Shown: positions 34,801-46,860 of the stretch, piece after piece
Numbering within the stretch: position 1 is the stretch's first letter
How the letters are laid out: each line of letters starts with the position of its first letter
From: Phoronis australis
Lineage: Eukaryota > Phoronida > Phoronidae
DNA length: 64,000 nt
Direction: 5' to 3'
Assembly: GCA_002633005.1 (NCBI GenBank)
Contig: NMRA01000164.1
Location: forward strand, 265,493 to 329,492
Program-made: the position numbers and the translations under genes
The notes under the pieces: generated by a model
What the model was told of the DNA's origin: nothing
What the model saw: only the letters and a program-made list of their open reading frames with translations
Databases searched by the model: none

Positions 34801-36419
34801 AGAAATCTAATAGTGAACTAATACTTTCATAGCTGTATTTTATGAAATGTTTCAATTTTAGTGATATCCTTAGCTTGGAAAAACTCATTCCGTATTTTAA
34901 CTGGTGAAAACAAAAATAGAAATTACAGTCATTCCAACTGCATAACCCGGCCTAATTATATTATGAATTGTTAGATGGTTATGCTTTCTTGTTTTCAAAT
35001 ATTGGTTTTTGAACTGACTTTTTTTCATTTCAATCCAGTTAATGTAAAAACCCAGGCATTTTTTGCATATTTAGCATTGTGGTGCTGAATTCTGGTTTGT
35101 ATGGAAAATGATGGATATCGTTTGGACTTGACAAGTTTGAGCAAATGAAAGAAGGTTTTGTTTGAAGCCAGATAACTATTTTGTGCATTCTGATCCACTT
35201 ATATGAAAATTCTACTGTAAGGAGTGGATTTTTTTCTTCTGTTCATGTCCCTGTGAGGGTTTGTTTTGGGAGAAGTTACTTTTATTTGTTTATTAGATGC
35301 CTCGTGACAAGTTAAGCAGTCACTGAATAATTCCTTTCTGTGTATTGAAAATTTTTCTTAAAATCATTAGGAAATTATTTTTTTATAGTTTTTTAGTTTG
35401 TTAAAAATAACTTTTGGCGTTTTAGGTCATTGTTCACAAATTTATTGTGAAGTTTGAAACTAACATGTGTGTGTTATTACCTGTGTGTCTGCAAGTAACC
35501 ACCGTTATAAACAGTATTGGTTTGAGAAATTGAGTTTGCTTTTTTGGTTGGTTTTTGTTCAGTTATATGTAGGTATATTGCTTTGGTGCCTGTTTGGTGT
35601 TTATTGTTGTTGTTTCCTGAGCAGAAGTGTTCGTGTTGTTTAAGAACAGTCCTTTGTTCTCGGTATCCTGCATTCCAATATCAGTGTTGACTGACATTCC
35701 GGTGTTGGTTGTCGTTATTTCTTCCTCCGTGCCCCTGCCGCTAATTTTAGAGTGTATAAAGAACTCGATTTCTGTGTTTCTCTATGAACAATTTTAACCA
35801 GTGTCTACCGTCAGTATTCAGAAACCCGCGTAGAAGAGAAAATTTGATGAATGATGGTACTGTTGAAGTGACTAAGGTTTCTGGGACTTGCAAAACTACT
35901 CCTGGCCACCGGCAATATTCCCATCAATGGAGGACTATTATGAATCAAAAAGAAAATCTCACATTTTGTCGTCTTGTACTTCGTGACTTCGCGTGTCAGC
36001 TTTGGTCACCTCATGTGCATGTTGTGTGAGTCGCCGTCTGTGGATTGCAGGCTTTTGTTGAATCATGTGCATTGTTTTGTGTACTGTGTATCCTACTTTT
36101 AATTAAATCACCCCCACCCNATCACCCCTTGAAGTTGAATTTGCTCATGTTCTGAGAAACTTCTGGCTTCCAGTTAACAGTTATACTGCTTTGGAATTTT
36201 GTGTATACGATCCACATAGCAGTCACATGTACGTTTGCATATTCGTGTGTCATGTAAAACGCATTATTGTGTACGTGTTTGTAACTGTTGAATCAAACAG
36301 GGTTATAATTACTGTGCATCACTGCGGTACTTCGTATTAGCTGTGCCTTAGAAATCGACTGTAAACGATGAATTGAATTGCACCTGAAATATACAATATT
36401 CTGACTTGAAACTTGTCAT
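31864..36419. other. Gene-poor AT-rich interval
   Basis: No exon recognised on either strand. An R3 repeat copy lies at 34440-34650. One n at 36120 sits between two ATCACCCC words, so it may be a contig join or a short collapsed tract. Confidence 0.55.
34440..34650 (+). repeat. Dispersed repeat family R3, copy 2
   Basis: TATTTAGGACGAAATAAGG, ATTCAAGTTCTGCACTATAG, GACATTCACAACAATTG and GGTGAGATTTTG match 60650-60880 in order; the first half also matches 29685-29900. Confidence 0.5.
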
Positions 36420-39186
36420 TCCATTGTTCCTATGTCTGTAGGCCCGTTCAAATGAGTGTTGTTTCCGGATTTTTTCCGGGATCCTGAAAGTTTATGGCAT
36501 GAACGTAGAAACTGCGGACTTGTTACCTCTGTTCTCTCAAATGGAAATTTGCAGAAAGCATTCCGCCTACAAGGGAGTCGCATGTACGGGCCTTTTGTGT
36601 GTTGTTCATTCGTCTGTATTATATCGAAGACCGGGAACATTTACTCCCGTTGCCCTATGTGGTCTTTTGCTCATGTTTAGCGCTACTTCGATCGAAGCAA
36701 GACTTACCGGCATAATGACCAATCATCTTAGTCTGTTGACGTGGCTGAATCGACAATGTCAATCAAGTACAGACGTGTCCGTTTACACCACAAAAGTTGA
36801 CACGGATCACTTGACACGTAACGAGATGATCGAGCGCAAATTTGTGTAAACAGGACTCACACGGAGCAAATCGTCATTTGATGTAACCTCAGCAGTCATT
36901 GGTTAGCTTTACAACACCGTGAAAAAGGGCGGACTATGAACGATTTTTAGCCTTGTCATGCAAGTGGCATCGCAGCAACTATTTTGTTTCTGTAGTGATG
37001 TTTAATAGCCGCGTGCTTGAAGCACATACATGTACAATAAACACATATCTGGCCGATTTAACGGTGTGTTATTCATACTGTATGAATACAGGACAGTATC
37101 GTAAACAAAAGTCATCGACAGTAGAAAGATGCACAACGAAAAGGCGCAACCACAATTTCTAGGATTCACATTTCCTGAACATTAATTTTAAGCACCGATT
37201 TGTCTGCCCAACAGACCACATTTACACTTCAGGCCATCAGTAATGCCAGTTTGTTTGCGTAAAGCGCTGCCTGTTGAGAATTCGACAAGCCAATCAGAAA
37301 CGCCGGTGTAAAAAAATTCCCAAGGAAAATTAAGTGATACCTGCGTGCTGGGCTGGCTACCGATCACCTACCGGCACGCAGAGAACCAGCGAGTTTCGTC
37401 TGTTGACTCCGAGGTAACAACTTTTGTCACCCGTTGGTGAGGTTGAGCAACGTGCGCCCGATCGTCTTGCTCCGTGTCAACTATGTCTGGACGCGAAACT
37501 GGGGCAAGGTGGAAATATATCTAATGCGCTTGCGCAAAAAACGCTCATAATATGTACAGTTGCTCAGTGCCATGTCTTCTAATTTTAACCCTGAGCAATA
37601 TTTATTTCGTTAAGAAATTTTCAGAATATTACACACAGTTGAAAGCCAAGACTGGTTTCAATTCAAATGCTTGGTTATGTACAATGGCCTAAACACTGAT
37701 GAAAGTGTTCATCAGCTGATCGAAAAAATAATTGACGCAAAACTCAATGTCACGAATTACGTTCACTGGGGGGAATTTACGGTGGCCGAAAGCTGACATT
37801 TAAAAATAACATTACGAATAAAACTATTTTTTTTCGTAATGATATTTTTTTCAATGTCAGCTTTGGGCCACCGCCGGTAGGAATTAGAAGCACCATAACA
37901 ACTACTACTATACAATAATGAACTGTGGCTTCCCCAATTTGCATCTTTGCGCATGAGCACTCCACATAACTGTCTACAACTTCAGCCTTCCCACCGTTTT
38001 TGTGTGTAAACGGTTGCTTGACACCGATCTTCTTGCGCCGTGTCAAAAGTTGATGTCTGAACGGGACTACTTCGTGCTGCAACTCACTGGCTGCATTTGG
38101 ACTTCGCCGGTTCACCCTGGGACAATATTCCATTGGCCAGTAAGCCGGAAGTCGTCGAGAACCAATCGGATCGGTGGAATCGGCTCATCCTCAAGTGAAG
38201 CAACTGTAAATGCTCCATACTGCATACTATGTACATACTATGCATAGGTAACAAAACAGGATTATAAAGACTCGCTGTATGAATCCCACTCTTTAGTAGA
38301 GAGTAAGCGCTATTTTAATAAAGAGGTACACATTGGTTGGGAACTTCTCTGAAAAAGCTACCCTTATGTAGTCGTGGGGTTTCCCTTATCTCATGAGTGA
38401 GATTCTTACCATGCAGCATATGTTTAGAATTAAAATCGAATAAAATCCCTTTGAACAGTAATCCTTTTAACGCAACGAAACCTCAATGCATGATGAAATC
38501 CTTTAGTGTTCAAACCCAAAATGTGAACCCTTTCGCCAAGTTGGAAAGGTTCCCTTTCGTCGGGAATCTGGCCCTGAAAAGGCCGTGCTTCTGAGCGGCA
38601 TCCCCCGTTAACCACTCCCGCGCCCCCAAGAGCTCTGTACCCGCTGATGAAGTCCTATTAAATCTGTGAGGCACATCTAGTCAATTCTGACAGAATTTCA
38701 ATTATCATAAGTTTCAAATTATTTAATTGCGGTCACCTATTATCACTTAATTTAACTTCCATGAAGTGAAGTTCATTAAATGACGTCATCGTGGCAGTTA
38801 TGGTTACGTAAAACCTCAGTATCCCCTTACACTCCTAACGAAGTGCAACGGTCGCTATTGCTCTGGATGTTTGATTGACGCCTCGGGCCATGGTGTAAAA
38901 CGAAATTGACTGTCCAGTTTCAGCTCGGGCTATTTTAGTTGGTGTCCTTGTCAGAATACGCTACCATGGTGGAAATTTTGGGTACAAGGACCAATATGTG
39001 ATAAAATTTTGGCGGACTTAGCGGGCCTGGGACCCTTCAAGAACAGGAAAACGAAAACGACACTCATCCAGGGTTGTTGGGAACGGTTTTCCTGGGAAAT
39101 ACTCGATCGCACCCACACTAGCGAAAATATACTGATCAGACAGATTCGTCTTATGATTGCGCGTACCTTCACGCTACTTTCATCAT
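36420..39186. other. Mixed-composition interval, no gene recognised
   Basis: GC-richer patches with many CpG (for example 37430-37500 and 38010-38060, which share the phrase CTTGCKCCGTGTCAA) suggest unclassified transposon remnants. Several open frames of 60-120 codons occur on both strands; none has a recognisable domain. Holds the palindromic element at 37780-37873. Confidence 0.4.
37780..37873. mobile_element. Palindromic MITE-like element (94 bp)
   Basis: CGGTGGCCGAAAGCTGACAT at the left and ATGTCAGCTTTGGGCCACCG at the right are inverted copies with one or two mismatches. The complementarity continues weakly inward (ATTACGAA / TTCGTAAT). Confidence 0.7.
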
Positions 39187-39874
39187 AGCCAACACGTAGC
39201 CCCTCGATTGGCTGGTCGGTTAGCTGGATAGGAGCTACAATACCTCCCATCGCTTTCTGTACTAATTTCGTCCCGTGTATTTTAAACGAGCGGTAGGCGG
39301 AATCCGCTCACTGACTAAGAGGTTTTCACATCTTCAAAATTCATTTTCCACTTTAAAAATTTCTCTTTTCAGCGATACTTTTTGGTTCTGTACATTTCTT
39401 TGATGAGGCATGGAACCACAACTCCACTTTTTTGGTCGCCGTTAACTTTTTCACCGCGCCCGCGCGCGATAACCACAAAGTATTTCAACTGAGTCACGTG
39501 AGTTAGGCAAAGGATAGCGCGACACGGAGTGAAGCACGTGACCTGGCGCGTGACACTTGCAAAACAGCATGTGACGATATCAGCTGCATTCATTGTAAGA
39601 TTCGTGTCCCTTGGACTTTTTGTTCGTCAACAGGCGTGATTTCTCGTAACTTCCTCAAAATGGCACTCGGTGAGAGAAACTCGAGCCAAGTTATGTTGAC
39701 TAAATTGTATCCAGAGTCATAGTATGTGTTTTAACATGCATGTTATAATTAAAATTATAGCATGCATGTCTCATTCCATTTTATTTGCTGTATTTTTAAA
39801 TGAATAGGTTTTATGGGGATGTGCTATCGTCCCTGTATACCTGTGGCATTCAGGGGCAATATAATTGCCTGGAG
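39187..39874 (-). mobile_element. Internally deleted relative of the THAP element, short copy
   Basis: 688 bp flanked by an exact 8-bp direct repeat TTCATCAT (39179-39186 and 39875-39882). Read on the minus strand it matches the left end of the element at 16033 (including GCCATTTTGAGGAAGTTAC and AATCACGCCTGTTGAC) and then its right end (GACGAAATTAGTACAGAAAGCGATGGGA), but lacks the central 1.8 kb with the THAP ORF. A non-autonomous derivative is the simplest reading. Confidence 0.65.
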
Positions 39875-39882
39875 TTCATCAT

Positions 39883-42086
39883 TGAGTGACTTAATCGTTT
39901 CTGTCAATTACAAACAAAAAGTGCCAAAAAGTAATAACATGGGTTTTCTGAAAAGAGATGTCTAATTTTGAAAGTATGTTTTCATGTGATTACTTGATAC
40001 ATCGAAAGTTCATTAAATAACTTTGCATTTTAGGCTTTTCGTTTAAAAACGCATTAAACACGTGCTTTCTGTCAGTTTTAGTTGATTTAGGTCACTTACC
40101 GTTGTGACAGTGGACTCAATTCGTTCCTTAATCAAAAATAGGCGGATTAGTTTCCTTGAAAAGAACTGAGATTTCGTTATTTTTTCAAGCCTAAGTCATG
40201 AAATTTCAGATCAAGCTACGACTTGAGGTCTTGTGAGCTAGGTCTGATAACGAGTGTCAGTTCCTCTCCTTCCCAGGGGTTACTTCTTAAGAGAATAAGG
40301 AAAAAGAAAAGGCCAATTTTTAACTTATTTTTTGCAAAACCCCAACTCAACAAAATGTGAAATCCAGTAGTGTTCTTGGAAAGAAAGTATCTTTGCGAAG
40401 TTCTGAATCCGCAAAGTAAGCCACTTCGTTTAAAATTAAATCTGAAAACTAAGATGAGTAAGGCCGCGAAAAAATCATCTCAGCGGCATGCCATCCGGTA
40501 CGCACACCCTCTGCTAGTGGAAAAAGCTGATTTTGATGATACTCCAAAAATCTACTGTGCTCACCAACTCGGTGCTTTCATCATTGAGTGATGTCAATGC
40601 CCTGTATAAAATGGTATTAAAAATATAAATTGAGTTAAATAATTGCAGCCTCGGATTGCAGGATGTCTGATCTTGGATGTTTGCTGTCCGAACCGGCGAC
40701 GATGGCACTGGGATCACCGCGACAGTCGAGCAAAGATTTGAATGAAAATAACTCGGTGCAACACCATGCTAAGTTACGAAGGTTGTGAAATTACAAAAAG
40801 ACCGAGTGTCTAAAACTCCACCATTTTACCTTTATCTATTTCTGAAGAACAGAGGTGGGTTAACATTTTAATTTATTTTCATCCGAACATCCCCTGTCTT
40901 GACCACGTATATTGAAATTATGCTGTCAGTAGGAAAATAAAAAGTTCACATCTTGTCAGTCCCCTTCGTCTTCATTCATTCACTCGTTGCGCTCTGACAG
41001 GAAGAATTAGTACTGGTCATTTATTTACAACTTACAGTGTTCAACAATATCCGGATTAATTTGCATTTTGACAACTTGATGTAGTGATCGTTGGGTATCA
41101 CACGATTTGTACATTTTATTCGCTAATTTGCTAATAATGACAACAATATTTCAGACTGAACGTGAATATGTTTGGTAAAAACAATTTTATGACGTCTAAC
41201 TGCAACTGAAAACTGTTTGGATGAAAATTTCAAATTTCATTCGTTGAGAACTTACAAACCTCGCTGCGATCATGTTTTCTATATTCTGTCTGCGGATGTT
41301 TATTCTTTCGTCACGTTTGCTCTCAACAAATGTTCATTAGTATTTTAAATCACCTGTTTGAATTCGGCACACTCCTTGGGATATTAACTCTTCCCCGGGG
41401 CTATAAGCTCAATACGAGTACAATCACTTTAGCCGACTGGTGTAATGGGATGACGCACGGTGGTCTCACCGGCCACAATGATCATTATTTGAGGCGTTTG
41501 TTCAGGACATGAAAACTGTCATAAATCTATTGAAATCTAGTCCCTGTGTGCAGTACAGTCCGACAATATGTTAATTAGAGCGGAGATAATGAAATCTACA
41601 AGCGAATAACTATCAATTTACATGAGAAATGATAAGCAGTGAAATGAAGAAGGAAAGAAAAGATACCGCAAGGTTACACAATATTCACTGTTTATGACTA
41701 AGCGGGTTAAACCATTTCCACAAGAGTAGACTATTGTAAAATAGCTCCAATTTTGCTCTGTTTTAGTATACAAGATTATAATTTTGTTGCAATAATATCC
41801 GTCTCGTGTGACGTAGTTCAACAGTAGAAAATGCGAAACTTTTTTAAGGACGAACTTCACACTCTTTAAAGGGAGATGAAACTTCCCAGAACCCCTTTGC
41901 GTTCATTGCCCACGTAAACAACAAATCAGAGTCCAAAACAATTACTGTTTATTGGGGAAGCCCATTTAAATATTCGACCACCTCTATGACACACAGACTG
42001 AATTTGCACCCTGCCAGAAGTGAAAACGTGGAAGCTGAGCGCTGCACTTCAATATTACAGGTAAAAATATTTTATGTACAAAGCAG
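39883..42086. other. Interval upstream of FOXH1, no gene recognised
   Basis: A 45-codon frame starting at ATG 40454 (MSKAAKKSSQRHAIRY...) has coding-like composition but no recognised domain and no convincing splice sites. Otherwise AT-rich sequence; it should include distal FOXH1 regulatory DNA. Confidence 0.4.
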
Positions 42087-42157
42087 TGTCTCAGTTAGGC
42101 AATGACCATCGCCTCTGTTGGGCCAACAGAGGCGATGGTCATTGCCTATGTCTCAGT
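42087..42157. repeat. Perfect 53-bp palindrome flanked by a 9-bp direct repeat
   Basis: 42096-42121 and 42123-42148 are exact 26-base reverse complements with one base between them (arm begins TAGGCAATGACCATCGCCTC). TGTCTCAGT stands directly on each side (42087-42095, 42149-42157). It lies 235 bases before the FOXH1 start codon. Confidence 0.95.
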
Positions 42158-42242
42158 AGGAGTACATTCATCATATTTGTTATGGTGGCATGTCGCGATT
42201 CTCTTGATGCATTTTTACAAGAATTAACGATGTACACTAAGG

Positions 42243-42248
42243 TATAAA
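42243..42248 (+). promoter_or_regulatory. Possible FOXH1 TATA box
   Basis: TATAAA 140 bases upstream of the ATG; initiation about 30 bases later would give a 5' UTR near 110 bases. Position only, no further support. Confidence 0.25.
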
Positions 42249-42382
42249 TTATTCCTTGATTTTCGTGTACTATTGGAATTATGTGCATTCGCACATAACG
42301 TGCTAATTGTTGCAACGAACACTGCTTATTGCAGTATAACAAGTGTTAAACATTGTAATCTCAAATTCATTCATTTATAAGG

Positions 42383-43920
42383 ATGCCGGCTTCCCGACCA
42401 AAGAAGAATCATGAAAAAGTTCGACGAAAATATCAACGATACGCCAAACCTCCATACTCCTACGTTGGTATGGTTATAATAGCCATAGAAGCGTCGCCCA
42501 CGAAAAAGTTGACCCTGTCGCAAATTCTACTTGAACTCCAAAAGATGTTCCCTTTCTTCACGCAAGGCTACACGGGGTGGAAAGATTCTGTAAGGCACAA
42601 CCTGTCCAACAACGATTGCTTTGTTAAGGTAAGGAACAATGTTATTTTTGCCTAAACGTAAGAAGTTTTTGAAAAATTCTAAGATTGATGTTTTTGTTCA
42701 AATTGTTATGTCAAGATTTTCCAGATTGAGTTTTGTGTGAATTTATTGACACCGTCCGTGTTTGTTTGGCTTAACATTAAATGTGATGCTAGAAAATTGT
42801 AATACTTCTTTTCTTTTTTTTGTTTTTTGGAAAAAAAGGTATGTAGCAATTTAAAAATAAAATAAAGTTAGGATCTCAATTGGTAGTTAGCATCCGTAGA
42901 AGTTTAATGATAAGCAAGCCACGCTGAAAATTTGTTAGAAATTGTAAAGATTTAAAATAATTCTGGTTAATATCAGGCAATTAATATAGTTAATGTCGTC
43001 AAATCTCTTCGTCTTAGTCTTAAAATTTTATTTTATGTTATATTTAGTGGTATACCTGTGTACCTAAGGCTTAAGTGCTAGTTACCTTGAACATTTTAAG
43101 CCTGTTTGAAATTGTATTTTAGTTTCTATTAGATTACAATGTTAAACGTGTTCTGTGTTTTAAGGTTTTGCGTGACGAACGTAACACCACAGCGAAAAGA
43201 AACTTTTGGTCCGTCGACAGTAAGCGTATTCCGTTCGACGCATTCCGACGACAAGAAACTACCATCGCCAGGAATGGAAACTATGCTCAAGATTTACGGG
43301 ACGAAGCGAGGAGTTATACGGACAAACATGCGGCAGCCTTCTTCGGCGTAGTACTTCAGGAACACAATGAAAATAAACCTACTCACAACGGACCAGAGTG
43401 TTCGTTGGTGACAGCGGAGGAAACGCTGACGAACTGCGACAATTATGTCGACGTCGTTTCTGTTGATTTCGAGTCTGACACAAGTTACGATGACAGAAAA
43501 GTGTTGGAGGAGAGGAACCAACTTACAGAAACCGTAGCAACGCAAACATCATTGCCCTTTTCGATAGAGAACATACTGTCGGACAATTTCAAAGGCAAGA
43601 AATCAGTTTCGCCCATCATTGATGATCAAGAGATAATCCCCAGCATCCCATTATCCTGCACTTGCAATTGTGTGAACATAATGCACAATTACCCGTTTGA
43701 AGATTTCTCGAACAATTGCTGCAGGAGCGCTGCCGACTACAGTCTGGGCCACATTCAGCCTCTCGCCGCGTCTCATTGGGTTCGTCCATTCCAGACTATG
43801 CCGCGTGCGATCATGTCGCCTGTAACCGTCCCCAGCCTCTCACCGCCACTGTTGTCTCGCACTCGACCATTGTATAATCCGCTTGAACATTTCGCCGACT
43901 ATGTTCTGGCTTATTCATGA
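42383..43920 (+). CDS. FOXH1: FOXH1-type forkhead transcription factor
   Basis: Two exons, 42383-42628 and 43165-43920, join in phase 0 (AAG|GTAAGG ... TTTTAAG|GTT) to 333 residues; human FOXH1 has 365. Forkhead domain from about residue 20: [15 protein letters not shown], then [18 protein letters not shown] across the splice, then [20 protein letters not shown]. The spacing and the continuation [10 protein letters not shown] match FOXH1 rather than other Fox classes. An eh1 Groucho-binding motif FSIENIL sits at 214-220, as in vertebrate FOXH1 (FSIKSLL). The C-terminal Smad-interaction motif (PPNK type) is not recognisable; the protein ends [18 protein letters not shown]1 family role: nuclear partner of Smad2/3-Smad4 in Nodal/activin signalling. 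The single intron lies within the forkhead domain. Confidence 0.88.
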
Positions 43921-43946
43921 ACCATCCGATGCTACAGTATTTGAAC

Positions 43947-43952
43947 AATAAA
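43947..43952 (+). terminator. FOXH1 polyadenylation signal AATAAA
   Basis: Canonical hexamer 26 bases after the stop codon, implying a very short 3' UTR unless a later site is used. Confidence 0.55.
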
Positions 43953-44379
43953 CAGAATACATGTGCATATTTGTCGTTAATTAGATGTTGGTGATCTTCA
44001 TATGTGTATTTGGCCTTTTTCTGTTATGTGAATTCCGCGTGCCAATGTTCTGTAAAGATAGTTAAGTGTATTTTTGTTAGAAAAAATATTATCATTGGAA
44101 GGCACATGTGTTGTTAACATTGATAGATGTTTTGTTGTGAATTTAAACTAAAAATCCTGTATGTATGTATACCTGTTTGATGTACACGCTAACAAGTCGA
44201 GCGCTTAGTTAAGGTTATGTCAGACCTAATGGAGAAATCAGTAGAAATAGCCAAATACTTTAAAAACCAATTTTTTTTACTTATTACTAATCCGCCATTA
44301 AGTCGCATTACTATTAAGTAAAATTTAGCAAAAGAGAAAACTAATTCGTGAAATGATGAAATTTCCTTTGATTTAAGTG

Positions 44380-44660
44380 TCCAAGATGAAACCAATAAAA
44401 CGCTATTATCGTTTTTTTAAATTATCATTTCGTTTTCATGTTATCAAACTCAGAAATCTTAAAAGTCCAATTGTTGATACACCTTCACACTAAAGTGGAA
44501 CATTTCAAATACAATTTCTTAATAGCGTTCTGGGGAGCAGTGCTTTAAGAATAACAATTCTGAGAATTTTCAGATAAATCCGATGAGCCATTTTTGAAAG
44601 ATGATGTTCTAAAGTAAGTCAAATTTGAATATTTTCTAATGTGCTACATAACCCTAACTC
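44380..44660 (+). repeat. Dispersed repeat family R1, copy 2 (partial)
   Basis: From TCGTTTTCATGTTATCAAACT to GTCAAATTTGAATATTTTCT and ACATAACCCTAA; matches the right half of 44985-45440. Confidence 0.6.
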
Positions 44661-44984
44661 TGTATAAACGCGCTTGAGGCGGTCTCTGAGCAATTAGTAT
44701 AACTGGACGTAATTAAACTTATTTTGAATAAAATCGCTGATGATTGTTTATTCTGTTAACGAGCGTGTTTGTTAAGCAGATTTATTTATATAATGTATGA
44801 AATACACTAATTTTTGTATATTAACATTCAGTTTTATGAATCGCCGTACATTTGGGTAAGAAAGTCGGTGCTACTCTGGATTACCCAGTTTTTAGTAAAG
44901 TGTTCCCAAATAAGTTTGAAATCGTCAAGCATAAATAATTTGCCGATACCCCTATTAAGACCATATTGACAAGTCAGTGTATAT

Positions 44985-45440
44985 GGTCAAATATGTACAG
45001 AACTATCAATTTTACTCAGTAAAAGTACGCATTTTCTGAAACCAAAAAGTCAGTAAAATCTGAGTTTTATCTTATACACTTAATTCCTCTGAGCCTTTTT
45101 AGAAAATTTTACAAAAAAAAAGATTAATTCATAGCAAAGCAACGGTGTTAATAGCACCAATTTTCGTTTGATGTTAATTCAAGATTAAATCTTAAAACGC
45201 TCTGACAATTTTTTAAATGATAATTTCGTTTTCACGTTATTCAACTTGCTAGTTTTTCATATAAATCATAAAAGTCCTTGGTACCCCTTCATGTAAAAGA
45301 GAACATTTTAAATTAATTCGTAACTGTGAGTTGGAAAGTTCTATGAATCCGATCAGCCATTTCGGAGATGTGATGTTCCTAAGACAGTTAAATTTGAACA
45401 TTTTTTAGGGTACTATATTACCGGAAATAAGAAATTGTGA
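44985..45440 (+). repeat. Dispersed repeat family R1, copy 3
   Basis: Contains CAGTAAAAGTACGCATTTTC, TTTCGTTTGATGTTAATTCA, TTTCGTTTTCACGTTATTCA and GTTAAATTTGAACATTTTTT in the order seen in copy 1 at 8790. Confidence 0.6.
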
Positions 45441-46860
45441 ACGGAAAAAGCACAACCTCCCGGCTTTCCAGTAATGATTGTGCAAATTACAGTCAAACTG
45501 ACTTTGTTTCACTGCATGCTAGCCTTGGAGAGATAACTTGCGGAGTTGCCGGATGAGTTAGCTTGCCCTTTCTAAAGCCCTTTGTGTTTTAAACACTTAG
45601 CATATTCACCATGGCCTAGCGTGGTAAAGAAAACATCGAGGGCCGATTTTGCAAGGATAAGTGGCCTAATTCATTTTTTTCCAAATGACCATATAAGTGG
45701 AAATGCAGGTTTAATGTCCCAAAAAAGATCCCGAATTTGATACTTTTACTAACTGCTACCCTTCTTACAAAATCTAACGTGTTGAATGAACAAATAACGG
45801 GATATTCTGCAGCGCTGTTCGTAGATTAGTTCCTTTCTGACATGATGACTTAACTTAAACATAGGGCTGGTTTGTAAGGAGACTTCTTTCTATGAAAATG
45901 CATTCATTGATACAAGCGCAGACCCTAGATCACCACTAAAGGGAGCTCTGATAATGTACGATCGTAGTGAACACTTAACAATCACATGAAAGAAAAATGT
46001 TTGGGTTGGGAAACACCCTGTGGTAACTCGAGTTAAACCATTCCACCTCTCAACTGATGCCTTTGATATTATTTTGATAAATATATTAGCTATTACCGGG
46101 CTAGTTTTAAATTGGCGATAAAACTTAGGACATAATATTAATACATCGGACTATTAAAACCGAGAGGGTGGTTCGGGGCTATATACATTGGTTGGCGGGG
46201 GAGGGCATTTTCGACGGGGAGAGGCATCTGGGAAGTTCGGAAAGATTCTTGATCAGTTCAATCTTATATTAATTTTAAGAATCACTGCCAAAGGTTTAAA
46301 AGCTTGCAACAGTGCAACAGAAGTCAAGTCGTGAAAAATAGATCTTTTGGATTTTTTTTTAAATAATGTTCAATGACTGGAAAATGTACCCTCTCATATG
46401 GCAGTAATTTTTCATGAAAGTCGCCCTTTCTGAGAAAAACTGGTCGCAAAACAGTCACCCTCAGAGTGGCAAATCCCATATGCTTCTGGGTTACCCCTGG
46501 AAGCTTGAAAAGACTGTTCACTAAAGGATACCATAAATATCCTTCATTGTGGCAGTGGACAAGGGAGGAACGACTCTCTCCCACAAACTAGTTAGGGGGA
46601 CACACTTGATCATCAATGGGAAAATGTCAACCTGCTTTGAAAAGTTGTCAAGTTAATATTAAAGTATTAAATGTTTAGGCAAATTAAGCCAATGATATTT
46701 TAATATCTAGGTCAGACTTGGGATGACAAATTGTGTAGCAATTAAGCTAGGGTAGTCAATAAGGACACTAACATGAAAATAACCCTAAGCCATTACTCAC
46801 AGCCAGAAATACTTATTCTATCACAATATAACAAAAGCAAAGGTTTTATTGAATATGAGT

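Larger units (their letters stand above)
43953..46860. other. Intergenic interval between FOXH1 and ZFHX
   Basis: No gene. Two tandem-like copies of repeat family R1 (44380-44660, 44985-45440). Confidence 0.6.

Noticed and set aside
35784-36029. 81-codon plus-strand frame
   Set aside because: No domain, no splice sites or homologue recognised; treated as non-coding.
40370-40591. Small basic ORF (73 codons, internal ATG at 40454)
   Set aside because: Coding-like composition but no homology I recognise, no splice support and an ordinary length for chance.
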